This document shows, in pieces, positions 36,804 to 49,372 of a DNA stretch of 64,000 nt (positions are counted from its first letter, which is position 1; each line of letters starts with the position of its first letter). The DNA lies in contig CM066988.1 of assembly GCA_033977485.1 (NCBI GenBank), forward strand, positions 30,376,001 through 30,440,000, given 5' to 3'. The position numbers were made by a program, and so were the translations under genes. Origin of the DNA: Hydrangea macrophylla. Lineage: Eukaryota > Streptophyta > Magnoliopsida > Cornales > Hydrangeaceae. A model generated the notes under the pieces. That model made no database searches. It was not told the DNA's origin and saw only the letters and a list, made by a program, of their open reading frames with translations.

Positions 36804-37200
36804 CTCCTACCATTTGATGGTCATTGGAGACTAAAGACATTCATCTTTGTAGATTTTGATGAAGTATGAAATGAACTTCACAAAATCCCAAAACAATGAA
36901 CTCAAACTTATGGACAAAAGATTGGATTCATATTATTACTCCTACCACTTGATGGTCATTGGAGACTAAAGACACACACACACACACATGTAGATTTTAA
37001 TGAAGTTTTAAGAGCTTCACGAAACCTAAGAAAAGGATTAGCCTAAGCCATAGAGATGGACTTAAACTAAGCTACTTCTCCTACCATTTGATGGTTATTG
37101 GAGATTTATAACATTTGAACTTATGGGTTTTAATGAAGTATAAGGAACTTCACAAAATCTCAAAATAGTGAGCTCAAACTATGGATGAAGTTTGGACTCG
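36804..37200 (+). repeat. Three tandem units of about 137 bp in LTR G
   Basis: Units start at 36804, 36939 and 37078 with CTCCTACCANTTGATGG and continue TTGGAGA...GAAGT...AACTTCAC. The second carries a CA microsatellite near 36974. Confidence 0.85.
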
Positions 37201-37715
37201 TAGACTCAACATACTAAAATCAACCTTAATCCCTTTATGAATCATAAGTTCATAAGAATATTGAGGGATTCTAAACACAAAGATTCAAGTAAGACATTGA
37301 AAGTCTAATGAATCTAGGAAATAAACATAATCAAAGAAAAGGGACAAAGGTTTTATTTCAAGATTTATTTAAGCTTTAAACACTAAATCATTGTGATCCA
37401 AACTAATGAGATGAAAGCTCAATCACAATATATATGTGGTGTGTGATGAAATGAGGTGGGAAAAGAGGTTTTGAAAATGTGTAAAAGGTCCTAGGTATCT
37501 AAAAAATGTGATTGAGCTACTAATAAACTAATTAGTTTAGAGTTTTACCTCTAAGTATCCTCAACTTCTTGGCTTCTTTAAGACTTTCCAAGTGATGATC
37601 AAACTCTTCTTCCAACTCTACAACTCTTTCTCTTTTTAGAAAATTTTGAAGGAGAATCAATATTGGGATGCTAGCATTCTAATATTTCACACTTAATAAT
37701 GGGATATACACCTTC

Positions 37716-37723
37716 TATATATA
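37716..37723 (-). promoter_or_regulatory. TATA box of LTR G
   Basis: CTATATATAGG, readable on the minus strand, placed downstream of the palindromic cluster in transcription direction. Confidence 0.6.
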
Positions 37724-37829
37724 GGCAATCATTAGGGGGTCATTTTGGAAAATTTGGAGCCAAAACCCTAATTCCCGCTGCCTTTTGATGGTATAAACCG
37801 ACCTACTTTTGGACCAACTGTCACAAAAA

Positions 37830-38040
37830 TGCGGCACTCACTGAATGCCGTTTCGGCACTCACTGGCTACTGGAGCAGCACTCAATGAAAGCCGATGCGG
37901 CACTCGCAGAATACCGCAGACAACTCCTTGGACTGCCGTTTTCTTTGTGTAAATCGCGGCACTTGGTGAAATTCGCGGCAATCATAGACTGCCACTCCGG
38001 CACTTCATAGAGTGCCGCAGCAGCAACCCGTGACTGCTGC
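37830..38040 (-). promoter_or_regulatory. GGCACT/GCCG word cluster and TATA upstream region of LTR G
   Basis: At least ten CGGCACT, AGTGCCG or GAATGCCG words in 210 bp, in both orientations (GCGGCACTCACTGAATGCCG). On the minus strand they lie about 105 bp upstream of a TATATATA box at 37716-37723. LTR F has the same word (58997-59035). Confidence 0.5.
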
Positions 38041-38230
38041 AGCTTTGCCACGTGTCATTTTCTTCTGTTCTCTCTTTTTTTTCTTTTTGTTTTGAATTTA
38101 AAAAGCCTTTGGAAGAGCTTGAATCACCTTTGGAAGTCTTGGATTAATCGGATGCTTGTCATCATCGGATCTTAGAGGTAATACTCCCCTTCGTCCAATG
38201 TTTGGTCAAAATTAGGGTGTCTACAATATC

Positions 38231-38742
38231 CTCGATCTGTTTTTCCAAGCCCCTGATATTGTCTTCCACCCCGATCTGATCACTACGTGTGTGATAGGTG
38301 GGGTTTGTGGAATAAGCCTCTTCCAGACTATGCGATGCTGTTTCCCAAGAGAGGGCTCGGTTACAACTATGGTCAATCTATTGCCTAAGGTCTCCAGGGC
38401 TTCTGGCTGGGGAACCTTGGGTAGATTCTTGAGTCGAGCATTCGAGCTGTTCATCCTGAGCAGCATGCTTGTCATTGATTATGTTCCGGACGTCTTCCCT
38501 AGGGCCATGACCACCTCGGGTAGGCGGTTGACCCTAGTGCAGTGCCGACCTCCACTAACATTCCCGAGAGGATCATTAGCCGGCGGGACATTATTCTGTT
38601 GGGTCTGACGTTGACCCTCAAGAAGCTGCGTGAGTGCCGCTGTGATCTGGTCTGGTGTTAGGACTACTGCAGCCGGTGTTGGGCCCATCGGGACGTTCCC
38701 ATTACCCTGCTGAGCATCCTTTTGCATTTTTTTTGGAGGTAT
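38231..38742 (-). pseudogene. gag N-terminus of element D
   Basis: Minus strand. The original start appears to be ATA at 38742 (IPPKK, compare MPPKTGKK in A), with the first ATG at 38727. DQITAALTQLLEGQRQTQQ matches DQITA/EQITA...LLEGQR in A and E. A shift near 38480 leads into the linker and the GLEKQIED-type stretch broken by solo LTR G. Confidence 0.8.
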
Positions 38743-38803
38743 GTCTATCAGCCAAGAGAGTTGTTTTTGAGAAGTCTGTCGCTTCCCAAAAACAACACCA
38801 AGT

Positions 38804-40002
38804 TGATGTTGCGATTTTTGGTGAAGAGATTTTTACATGACTAGAGCAGATTAGAGAGAGTGAGAGAGAGTTTGTATATGGTTTGGTCCTGTTAACGAAG
38901 GAGCCTACGTCTACGTGTGTGTCTGAGCACTTGCATTATAATGCAATGTGTCCGGCGGCCTTTGGTGAACCAACAAATGTCTGGCACTACCAGAGGTCGG
39001 CTGGCCTATCTGAAAGGCATATTACCCTACATTTGTCTCACTGATTCCCAAAGAAAAAAAAAAGGTCCCCCCTTGGAGGGGGTGAGTGGTTTCTTTTATA
39101 GTCATAAGAGATGCTCTCGTACAAAGAAACTTCTTCCGATATAGAGAGGCAATTAGATTTGATCTTATTGATACGCATTAGGATAGTTTCCTAATCAGTT
39201 TAGGAAACTATCCCAACCTTCCATCAGTTTTCTAGTTAGCGTAAGAAACTTCTAGAGTCCAGGCGGCTCGGGTCGCGCCTCTGGATGTGCCTGGCTAGTC
39301 TCGAGTTGTGATGCGATGGGAGGTGGCGGTCCCTGACCTAAAGACCGGGTTTCTCCTCTGACTGAGGCCTTGTGCTGCCAGACTAGGGATGACAATGGGG
39401 CGGGTTTTTCGGGTTCCCCGCCCCGCCCCGCCCCTAATAGGTAGGGTATGGGGGGGGGGGGGGGCTTATAGGGTTAGGGGCGGGTATGGGGGAGGTTTTC
39501 AAAACCCGAGTCGGGTTCGGGTCTGGGTCTGGGTCAGGGTCGGGGTCGGGGTAGGGTAAAAAAACCCGAACCCGCCCCCGATTATACTTGTATTTACATT
39601 TTTTACCCCTCAATAGTTACGTGTATTACCATTTTAAAAAAAAAAACTGGACTATTGGGGAACTAATTGGGTAAGTTAAAAAAAAACTGCACTATTGGGG
39701 AAAAAAATGCATTAAAAAAAACTGCTTTTTCAATTTGTGTACCAAAAAAAAATAAAAATCATAATCGGGGCAGGGCGAGGCGGGGTCAGGGACGAGGTAT
39801 CCCTATGCCAGACGAGGTAAAAAATCATACCCGGCCCGTTGTCATCCCTATGCCAGACGAGGTATCTCTGGACAACCCAAACTGCTCGGGATGTTATGTA
39901 TTCGAGCACTCGGGCGCGCTTTAGTCTGGGTAGAGGTGAGCCACTTAATAGGACTACTCGGGAATATAGTAGAGCCAATTTTGGGTGTATCACACTGAGT
40001 TG
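38804..40002 (-). mobile_element. 5' LTR of element D, with a nested MITE
   Basis: TGATGTTGCG...GGGTGTATCA, next to a decayed PBS (38775-38800). Shares AACGAAGGAGCCTACGTC, GGCGGCCTTTGGTGAACC and TTTAGGAAACTATCCC with LTRs A and E. TTTTATAG near 39094 is the TATA on the plus-strand reading of related copies. About 724 bp once the MITE and its duplication are removed. Confidence 0.75.
39384..39850. mobile_element. hAT-like MITE in LTR D
   Basis: Terminal inverted repeats TAGGGATGACAATGGGGCGG and, inverted at the right, CCGGCCCGTTGTCATCCCTA, with the 8-bp duplication TGCCAGAC at 39376-39383 and 39851-39858. An 8-bp duplication and TAGGG ends fit the hAT superfamily. The interior is GC-rich, with CCCCGCCCC and repeated GGGTCGGGG/GGGTCTGGG runs; no ORF. 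Confidence 0.88.
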
Positions 40003-40910
40003 GAGATTTTATTTGTTGAGTTTAATAACAATTCCCTTTAAAATAGGGGTCCCCCGCTCTATTTTTAAATTGTCATACTAAGCCACCCTATAAATATACA
40101 AAGTTAGGGCTTTTATTTTTCATTCAAACTTCTCAGACTCTCCAGTATTCCTCTTACGTTTTTATGGTAATTTTTATAGCATTAGTTTATATCATCTATA
40201 TAAAATATAAAATACAAATATTTATAAATAGACCAAAAAAATTTTTTGGAGGCAGACCCCTGTAGTATCTACCCCTGGCCACAAAAGCAGATCTTTATTT
40301 ATGTGTTTGGTTGCAAAAAGTGGACAATCCAAACAGAGATCTATGAGGGCAAAATCAGGGTTTAAAATAAGCAAGCCCCCCCTTTCGTTTATCACCATCT
40401 CCTGTGCTTGACCAGTTAACCTACAGCGCGCAAAGACTTTGCTGCCCTTCACCTCTCTTGTTAATAACTTCAATGTCTCACTAATAAAATAAGCCATGTC
40501 AAGTCAAGTTTTGGTTCCAACCATTGATTTGATCACCCCTTTATCCCCCCTTTCCGAGCATTGATTAAATACATTAGTGCTAGTGATATACTTTTACACA
40601 CGACCCAAAAAGTATCCACTACAGGTGAATACTTTTTGAGTGTGTAAAGATATGCCCCATACACTACTCGGTTAAATATTCAAAAAGAAAACATAAGGTG
40701 AGAGAAAGTTAAATAATAGAGTTCTATTAATGTGTAATGCTAGTAATAAGCTTTAAAAGTCTTGCAACTGCACATTTTTCAAGTTATTCTTACATGTACA
40801 TGTTTTAAAAGTTTGTTAGGGCACATGTTAAGATTTTTCATAAGGACACAATTGTATTTTGCATATTCAAAATCACGTTTCCCTTTTTTGGAACCAAACA
40901 CATTATAAGT
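40003..40910. other. Spacer with a hairpin, no gene
   Basis: A 25-30-bp inverted repeat at 40586-40653 (ATATACTTTTACACAC versus the inverse of GTGTGTAAAGATAT). The frame 40222-40497 has no recognisable motif. TAAGT at 40906-40910 is the left target duplication of element E. Confidence 0.6.
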
Positions 40911-41410
40911 TGATGATACCAAAAATTGGTAACAGTAAATTAAAGCAATTTAGGAGGGAGAGAGAGAGAGAGTGAGAGACTATTTTTTGTATGTGGTTCG
41001 GCCCTGTTAATGAAGGTACCTACGTCCACGGGTGTGTCTGAGCACGTTCACTAGCAGATCACCGGCGGGCCTGGTGAGCCAACAAAGAGGGGCGACACTA
41101 TCAGTAATACCGGCCGGGTGTATGCATATAATGGTGAATTTTGTAGAGGTGCTGTGTAGACTAAAGAGTTGGCCGCCCCGTCAATGGGGGGTGAGAGGTC
41201 TCTTTTATAGATGTAAGAGACCTACTCGTACATGGATAAGGAAATATAATCCTATTAGGGTGTGATTGACACCAATCAAGTAAGTTTCCTAATTGTATTA
41301 GGATTGATTGACATTAATTATGGGGGTTTCCTAATTGGATTAGGAAATAGATGCACTTTCCATTAGTCTTCTAGCTTGAGTAGGAAACTGCCCATAATTT
41401 TGGGCGTATC
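40911..41410 (-). repeat. 3' LTR of element E
   Basis: Plus-strand ends TGATGATACC and GGGCGTATCA. GA microsatellite near 40963; CTTTTATAGATG near 41212. Confidence 0.92.
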
Positions 41411-42660
41411 AGCTGCCCCCCATTTCCAAGATTGGCCAGATGCTATATCGGGGCAAGTTTGGAAATTAGTTGATGCCACTTGTCACTGTCTGAGTGCTTG
41501 AGGAAGCTGCCTCGGGGCTTCTGAGCCTGGTGAGTCCTCGGGAACTGGCTGAGAGTTGAGACCCTGCCTAGCTCGGGACTTTTAGGTGCTCAGGAACTGA
41601 TCGGGAGTTGAGACCCGGCTTAATTCGGAGTCTTTGAATGTTCGGGAAGTGACCGAGAGTTGAGACTCGGCCTACTTCGGAGTCTTTTTTGCTTGAGTTA
41701 GCTCCCAGGATGGTTATCTTCTGCCCGTAAACCTTCGTCAAGGCTATGGGTAGAAGGATTTTACCATGTTGGAAAAGCCGACCTAAAGCGTATTGCTCTA
41801 GGGTCCTTTTTACTGTTAACTCCCCAGGATGGTTGTCTTCCGCCCGGCCAGCCTTCGTTAAGACTATTGGGAGAAGAGCTTGACCATGTTGGTGGAGCCG
41901 ACCTAAATCACGTTGCTTTAGGGTCCTTTTGCTCCTCTATCGTCGGCCAACCTAAGAGATTTTAGTCACCTCTATCGCGGTCTGGACCTAAGTGGATTTA
42001 AAGCCTCTGAGTACTGTAGGTGCTCGGGTTGTCCAAGATTTTGACTTGGTTGTCCGCGAGGCCTGTAGATACCCGGTGTGATTACCTGTTTAGTTCACTG
42101 CGCCATCTTGCCCCCCAAGCTTTCGCTAAGACGAGGGTCTTACAGAGGCTATGACTGTAGGTAACCGACCTGGAACATGGTGGTTGCAGGGTCTTTTGAA
42201 GCTTGCCATCATCAGCCACCTAGGAGGTTTGCCTCCATCGTCGGTTGGACCTAAGCGAAGCCGGTGCCTCGGGCGTGACCCCGAGGTCTTTGGTGCCTGG
42301 GTTTGGAGCCCGAGGTCTTTTTAGTGCCTGAGTTCGGAGCTCGAGGTCTTTTTATGCCTCGGGGTTAGACCCGAGGTCTTTGGATGCCTCAGGGTTAGGC
42401 CCGAGGTCTTTTTATCTGCCTCGGGGTTAAGCCCGAGGTCTTTTTATCTGCCTCGGGGTTAGGCCCGAGGTCTTTTTATCTGCCTCGGGTTTAGGCCCGA
42501 GGTCTTTGGATGAGCACTCTGAGAATCGGTGGAGCCTCACGTAGTGATCAGGCAAGTACCACTGTAGTCGGGCTCATCTAGAATGATGGAGACAGGGGGT
42601 CGGATCACGATCGTCGGGCTCCTGATTTTTATGTGCTGGAGGCAAAGCCGGAACTGCTTG
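41411..42660 (-). mobile_element. 3' non-coding region of element E with hairpin tandem repeats
   Basis: No coding frame. Diverged repeats of CTCGGGA and GGTCCTTTT phrases (41500-42240), then eight units of about 31 bp at 42263-42513, each TGCCTCGGGGTTAGGCCCGAGGTC-like. The unit carries the inverted repeat CCTCGGG/CCCGAGG, so each can fold. Confidence 0.8.
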
Positions 42661-42664
42661 ATCC

Positions 42665-44020
42665 TCACCGATGTGAACTGGAGGTCGGGTCAGGACTGTC
42701 GAACCATGCCTGTTGTGAGCTGGAGGTCCGGTCGGGGTTGTCTGACCCGGACTGCTGTGAACCGGTGGTCGGGTCGGGATTGCCGGACTCAGACCGCTGT
42801 GAACTGGAAGAACTGTCAGAACTCCCGAGCTGATCTCGCTTTCGCTTACTTCTGGAAGACTCGTTGCTTTCTTGCCCTGTGTATTTGGTCTTCAGAAACT
42901 CTTCAGTGTCAATATATTTTCCAACCCTCTCAGAGAGCTCAACCAAAGTTTCCGGTCGGTTTCTGTAGAACGACGCGACACACTTGGTGTGTTGAACTCC
43001 CGAGCAGAAGGCTATGATGGCGATTGTCTCGTTCAAATTGCGGATTTGAAGCTTCTGTTGGTTGAACCGATCGGTGAACTCCTTCAGGGACTCATTACTC
43101 TGTTGTCTGACTGTCAGTAGCTGCATGTTTGACTTTGGCTGCTCATGCATACCAGCGAACTGGTTGATGAACTGCTTGCTGAGTTGTTTGAAACTGCAGA
43201 CCGATCGGGGCTCAAAGGAGTAGAACCACTGCATGGCCGGGCCTTTCAAAGTGCTGGGGAAGGCTAGGCAGTGTAATTCATCGGAGTTGGTGGCTAGGGC
43301 CATATGAACCTTGTAGGTCCGGACATGGTCGACCGGGCTTCCCGAGCCGTTGTATGAATATAGCCGAGGTTGCTTGAATTTGCGCGGGATGGAGAACCTC
43401 GTGATCTGGCTGGAGAACGGTGACTCTGTCTCGGTATTGACTTGATTCGGAACACAGTTTTGACCAAGCTTTTCGGCCACTCCGTCGATCTGCTTCTGTA
43501 AGTCCTTGATTCGGGCTTCCACTCCTTCCCGGCCGGTATCCGAGGAACTGGTCGGGTTGGTGGAAGAGCCTTCTTCTTCATGGCGGGGTGCTGTCCTCTG
43601 GGATCGGGCTCGGCTATGACCCCGGGTAACCGTTCGCTTAGGGACGACTCGGCTCTTGACCGAGTGACCCAAGACTGATTCCCGGGCCATATGCTCCCGC
43701 CTTTCCCCTCGGGCAGCAGGCCCACTGCTGACGTCTTTGACATCCTCAACACGGGACGGGTTGGCTCGGGCCCGTTGTCTGGTCAAGATCGGTTCTCGAC
43801 CGTACGCAACGTTCCCGGGTCGTTTCCCGGCCACTGGAGGATTGCTTTACTGGGCTAGTAGGGCTTCGATCTGTTGCTGGATTTGACGTTGGCCCTCCAA
43901 GAGTTGTGTGAGGGTTGTAGTGATTTGCTCAAATGTCAGGACTGCTGTAGTCGACGCCGGGGCCGAAGGAACATCCCGGTCGGACTGCTGCGCAGCCTTC
44001 TTACCCTTCTTTGATGACAT
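42665..44020 (-). pseudogene. gag of element E, one in-frame stop
   Basis: Frame from ATG 44020 (MSSKKGKKAAQQSD) to 42665, 452 codons, broken only by TAA at codon 58 (43847-43849); an open 389-codon frame follows from 43834. Contains EQITTTLTQLLEGQRQIQQQ, a basic/acidic linker, and the gag core (SYNGSGSPVDHVRTYK, LAFPSTLKGPAMQWF, FINQFAGMHEQPKSNMQLLT). Unlike A it has no zinc knuckle. The C-terminus ends in three diverged Ser/Asp-Pro repeats (SGNPDPTTGSQQ, SGSDNPDRTSSSQQ, FDSPDPTSSSHR). Shares its core with gag A and D. Confidence 0.85.
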
Positions 44021-44061
44021 ATTGATCAGTCAAGAATTTGTTGATGAGAAGAATTGTCGTT

Positions 44062-44079
44062 TCCCATAGACGGCGCCAA
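44062..44079 (-). other. Primer binding site of element E
   Basis: Minus strand TTGGCGCCGTCTATGGGA, 2 nt from the 5' LTR edge. This type is usual in Tat/Athila-related Ty3/gypsy elements; I do not assert the tRNA. Confidence 0.8.
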
Positions 44080-44081
44080 GC

Positions 44082-44582
44082 TGATGATACCAAAAATTGG
44101 TAACAGTAAAGTAAACCAATTTAGGAGGGAGAGAGAGAGAGAGTGAGAGACTATTTTTTGTATGTGGTTCGGCCCTGTTAATGAAGGTACCTACGTCCGC
44201 GGGTGTGTCTGAGCACGTTCACTAGCAGATCACGGGCGGGCCTGGTGAGCCAACAAAGAGGGGCGGCACTACCAGTAATACCGGCGGGAGGTATGCATAT
44301 AATGGTGAATTTTGTAGAGGTGCTGTGTAGACTAAAGAGTTGGCCGCCCCCTCAATGCGGGGTGAGAGGTCTCTTTTATAGATGTAAGAGACCTACTCGT
44401 ACATGGATAAGGAAATATAATCCTATTAGGGTGTGATTGACACCAATCAAGTAAGTTTCCTAATTGTATTAGGATTGATTGACATTAATTGTGCGGGTTT
44501 CCTAATTAGATTAGGAAATAGATGCACTTTCCATTAGTCTTCTAGCTTGAGTAGGAAACTGCCCATAATTTTGGGCATATCA
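44082..44582 (-). repeat. 5' LTR of element E
   Basis: Copy of 40911-41410 with about 3% substitutions, ending GGGCATATCA before TAAGT. Confidence 0.92.
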
Positions 44583-44587
44583 TAAGT

Positions 44588-45749
44588 TATTCTTACATCA
44601 TAATCAATTGTACAACATATCAACTAAGCACCCAAATCATAATGAGCAATTCTACATTTAGCCAAATCTATCAATCACGATCAAAATAGCATAAGTGCAA
44701 GCAGAGACAAACGGGCTCATTAAACCAAGTCATAGAGTTTGGCTTTCAACCTAAACTCATTTTGGCTTTCAGCCTACGATCCCATTTGTCAGAACTTTTT
44801 TTGTTCATTTTAGGCAGTTTTTGAGGTATAAATTGCTTTTCAGTTTGTTTGTTTCAACAAAAATGATAAATAGACTTGGTTCAAAAAGTTGTTGGACAAT
44901 AAGCGGTGGGTGGTGCTTCTTAAGATTATCTCTGCATTTGATCAATTCTACATTATATTAATCAAACAACCAAACTATAGTAAGCAATTATACTTTAAGT
45001 AGTTCTAACAATCAGATCAAAATCGCACAAGTATAAACGCAGGACAAACAGGATCTACGGATCTACCTCACTCAACTAGTCTTACCAGCTTTTCAAGTTT
45101 ATTTACCCAAGTCATGGAGCTTTATTTACCAGTCCCATCTGTACATGACTCATTTATCCACTCTTCAATCAGAATTGTCGTAATCTTCTTTTGAATTCAT
45201 CCAATGATGAAAGTAATCACATGTTACCATAATATGCCTTTGATTATGATTAAAAAAATAAAAATAAAAAATTATGCCTTTGATTTGAAGGAATTTCTCT
45301 AACCTTATGCCTTTAATGTGCACATAAAAATCTGGCCACTCATTTCGGTGAGTTCTATGTCTGTATATATGATACCTACCGAAATTAATAGTTCAGATAT
45401 TTATATGCACACTTTATACATTTTATATATATATAGCATTACCCAATAAATAATTTGGGCATGATATATTGCTTAGTAGTAGCAATTATTTGTCACGTCC
45501 ACTGAGATCCCCAAACAATATCACCACGCATGGGATTAATGATTTCAATATGAATTTGGAACTTTTTGATACGCTGTTAATTACAGTCATAAATCTTCTG
45601 TCCGTGATCGTTGTTCCTTCATTGGCAACGACTTTAATTAATACCATATATTACGTAGCTATGTATTGATGAATATTATATGCATATAATATCTCCCGTG
45701 TATGAATATTATAAGAATACAAGTTATAATTCGTGTCCATGGGCACGAA

Positions 45750-45797
<48 letters not shown>

Positions 45798-45940
45798 GAA
45801 AAAAAAGAAAGAAAAAAAATTCTATACTTTAAAAGATCAAATCTTTTGCGTAAAATTATCCATGTCATTCAAACCCACGTGTTGTTTAAGTGAGGACATT
45901 GGTTCCACGGGCACATCATATATTTCAGTTCATTAATTTT
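44588..45940. other. Intergenic AT-rich sequence
   Basis: No gene seen. Contains an A-run of about 45 nt with few interruptions at 45753-45800, and two related phrases (AAGTTATTCTTACATCATAATC/ATCAATTCTACATTATATTAATC near 44590 and 44940) suggesting an old duplication. Confidence 0.55.
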
Positions 45941-46525
45941 GATTTTGAAATTAAACTTAGATATAATTGGAATTTTAACAACATATTTATAGATATCATA
46001 ACAAAGACAAAAAAAGTGCAAGATTTTTACATAATTGAAGAAGGTAATTAAATCTAAAGTTGACTAAATTTTCTTAGTTTCCTAAACTATGCTTTCAAAT
46101 GCGGATTGAATTTGATTTTGACATTAAATTGAGATATGGTTAGAATTTTTACAACAGATTCATAGATATCACAACAAAGACAAAAAATGTTATAAGAATT
46201 CTACATAATTGAAGAAGGTAATTAAGTCTAAAGTTGACTAAAATTTCTCAGTTTCCTAAACTATGCTATCAAATGCGGATTGATTTTGGTTTTGAAATTA
46301 AACTTAGATATAGTTGTAATTTTCAACACAGATTCATAGATATCACACCAAAAACAAAAATGTGGTAAGAATTCTACATAATTGAAGAAGTTAATTAAAT
46401 CTAAAGTTGACTCAATTTTGTTATTTTCCTAAACCATGCTATCAAACGTGGATTGATTTTGAATTTAAATTGAGACACGATTGGAATTTTATAACAGATT
46501 CATAGATATCACAATAATGAAATTA
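45941..46525 (+). repeat. About 172-bp tandem repeat upstream of the BBE-like gene
   Basis: Units begin near 45941, 46114, 46289 and 46455 (GATTTTGAAATTAAACTTAGATAT) and share TTCATAGATATCACAACAAAGAC, ACATAATTGAAGAAGGTAATTAA and TCTAAAGTTGACT. About 3.4 units, moderately diverged. Confidence 0.88.
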
Positions 46526-47215
46526 AACTGAGATATAGTTGGATTTATTTACATAAACACCTAATACCTATATATAAAGTTTAGTTTTGGTACATGTAAA
46601 AATTCACTGTTTTCTCTTGTTATATGAAGCTTAGATACTGCAAATGCTGATTGATCCTTAAAGAATCTAAATTAGATGAAAGAAGGACATTATTAATGTT
46701 ATAGAGATTTGATAAGATAGAACACAATTCAATTATACATGCAACTATTTTGGTGGACCAATAATTAGACAATTTAAAATATTCACTCTTATCTCAACGA
46801 TTGAGATTAAAAGTTAAATTAAAAAGGAAGGACATGCACAATCCTAACTTATTATATAGACATTACCTAAATATAACGTTTCAGTGATAAGAGTTGGTTA
46901 TTGGTCAAATGTGGCCCCATACAAGTTAGGAAAGTTTAGATCTTTTCCATACTCTTTTCATTTTGATATAGGTTACATTTATTTATACCACGAATATAAA
47001 GTGAAAAAAGCGAAAAGGACATCAGACAAAGTATCCAAGAGTAATGCTATCCTTAATGAATTTTATAACTAACATATAATGACTACTGATTTTGGTGAAT
47101 TCTGTGTGGGACTCACGTTGGATATACATAAAGTCCATTAGAATTAACGGCCAAAATTATTGATTGTGGAATTCATTGTGGGTGTAGCATTTTTGCAAAA
47201 GATATTAAGCAATGA

Positions 47216-48991
<1,776 letters not shown>

Positions 48992-49135
48992 TAGTAATTA
49001 TGGGTTGCTTGAATATGTAAAGTGCTAGCTACATGTTTCGAGCAGTTTCTTTAAAAAAAAAAAAAAGAAAAGAAAAAAAAAAAAAGGGTGTGCTTTGGCT
49101 TTATAAATTAATATAATATGAATTAGAATTTCTTT

Positions 49136-49372
49136 TTATAATCACAACAGCTCTTGTACAACTTGTGTATCTTTCCAATTTACAATTGGTTTGGATTGGG
49201 AGAAACGGAGGGAGAGAAGAGAAAGTGGACCAATTTTTTTTGCCATTTCTCTTAGGTATTTTATAATCGCAACAGCTTTTGTGCAACTTGTGCATCTTTC
49301 CAATTTACAATTGGTTTGGATTGGGAGAAACGGATGGAGAGAAGAGAAATTTTTGGTGACTGGTCTGCGTGG
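49136..49372 (+). repeat. 125-bp tandem duplication downstream of the BBE-like gene
   Basis: TTATAATCACAACAGCTCTTG...GGAGAGAAGAGAAA at 49136 is repeated at 49261 with few changes. Includes TTTCCAATTTACAATTGGTT, a short palindromic region. Confidence 0.88.

Larger units (their letters stand above)
35277..38225 (-). mobile_element. Ogre-type solo LTR G inserted in gag of D
   Basis: 2949 bp between ATATC copies at 35272-35276 and 38226-38230; removal restores the gag reading (EKQIEDI then TDMAKD). The minus-strand start is TGTAGACACCCTAATTTTGACC. The other end reads GTAATTTTC on the plus strand, probably TGTAATTTTC with a lost T. AAGAGTCGCAACTT and GCAAACTGATC near 35331-35400 match LTRs C and F. 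No PBS or PPT adjoin, so it is a solo LTR. It contains a 137-bp tandem repeat, a GGCACT/GCCG cluster and a TATA box. Confidence 0.8.
40911..44582 (-). mobile_element. Complete short gag-only LTR retrotransposon E (TR-GAG type)
   Basis: 3672 bp with LTRs 40911-41410 (500 bp) and 44082-44582 (501 bp), about 15 differences by eye, and perfect TAAGT target duplications (40906-40910, 44583-44587). The PPT (AATGGGGGGCAGC, minus strand) lies inside the left LTR, so the element runs leftward. The PBS TTGGCGCCGTCTATGGGA is at 44062-44079. The interior encodes gag only. Non-autonomous; the autonomous partner is probably a Tat-like relative of A and D. Confidence 0.9.

Noticed and set aside
42263..42513. 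CRISPR-like array
   Set aside because: Units are contiguous imperfect repeats without unique spacers, inside a plant retroelement.
42583..43017. 144-codon plus-strand ORF with repeated WRSG phrases
   Set aside because: Antisense shadow of the repetitive C-terminus of gag E.
45733..45936. Lys-rich ORF
   Set aside because: Translation of an A-run.
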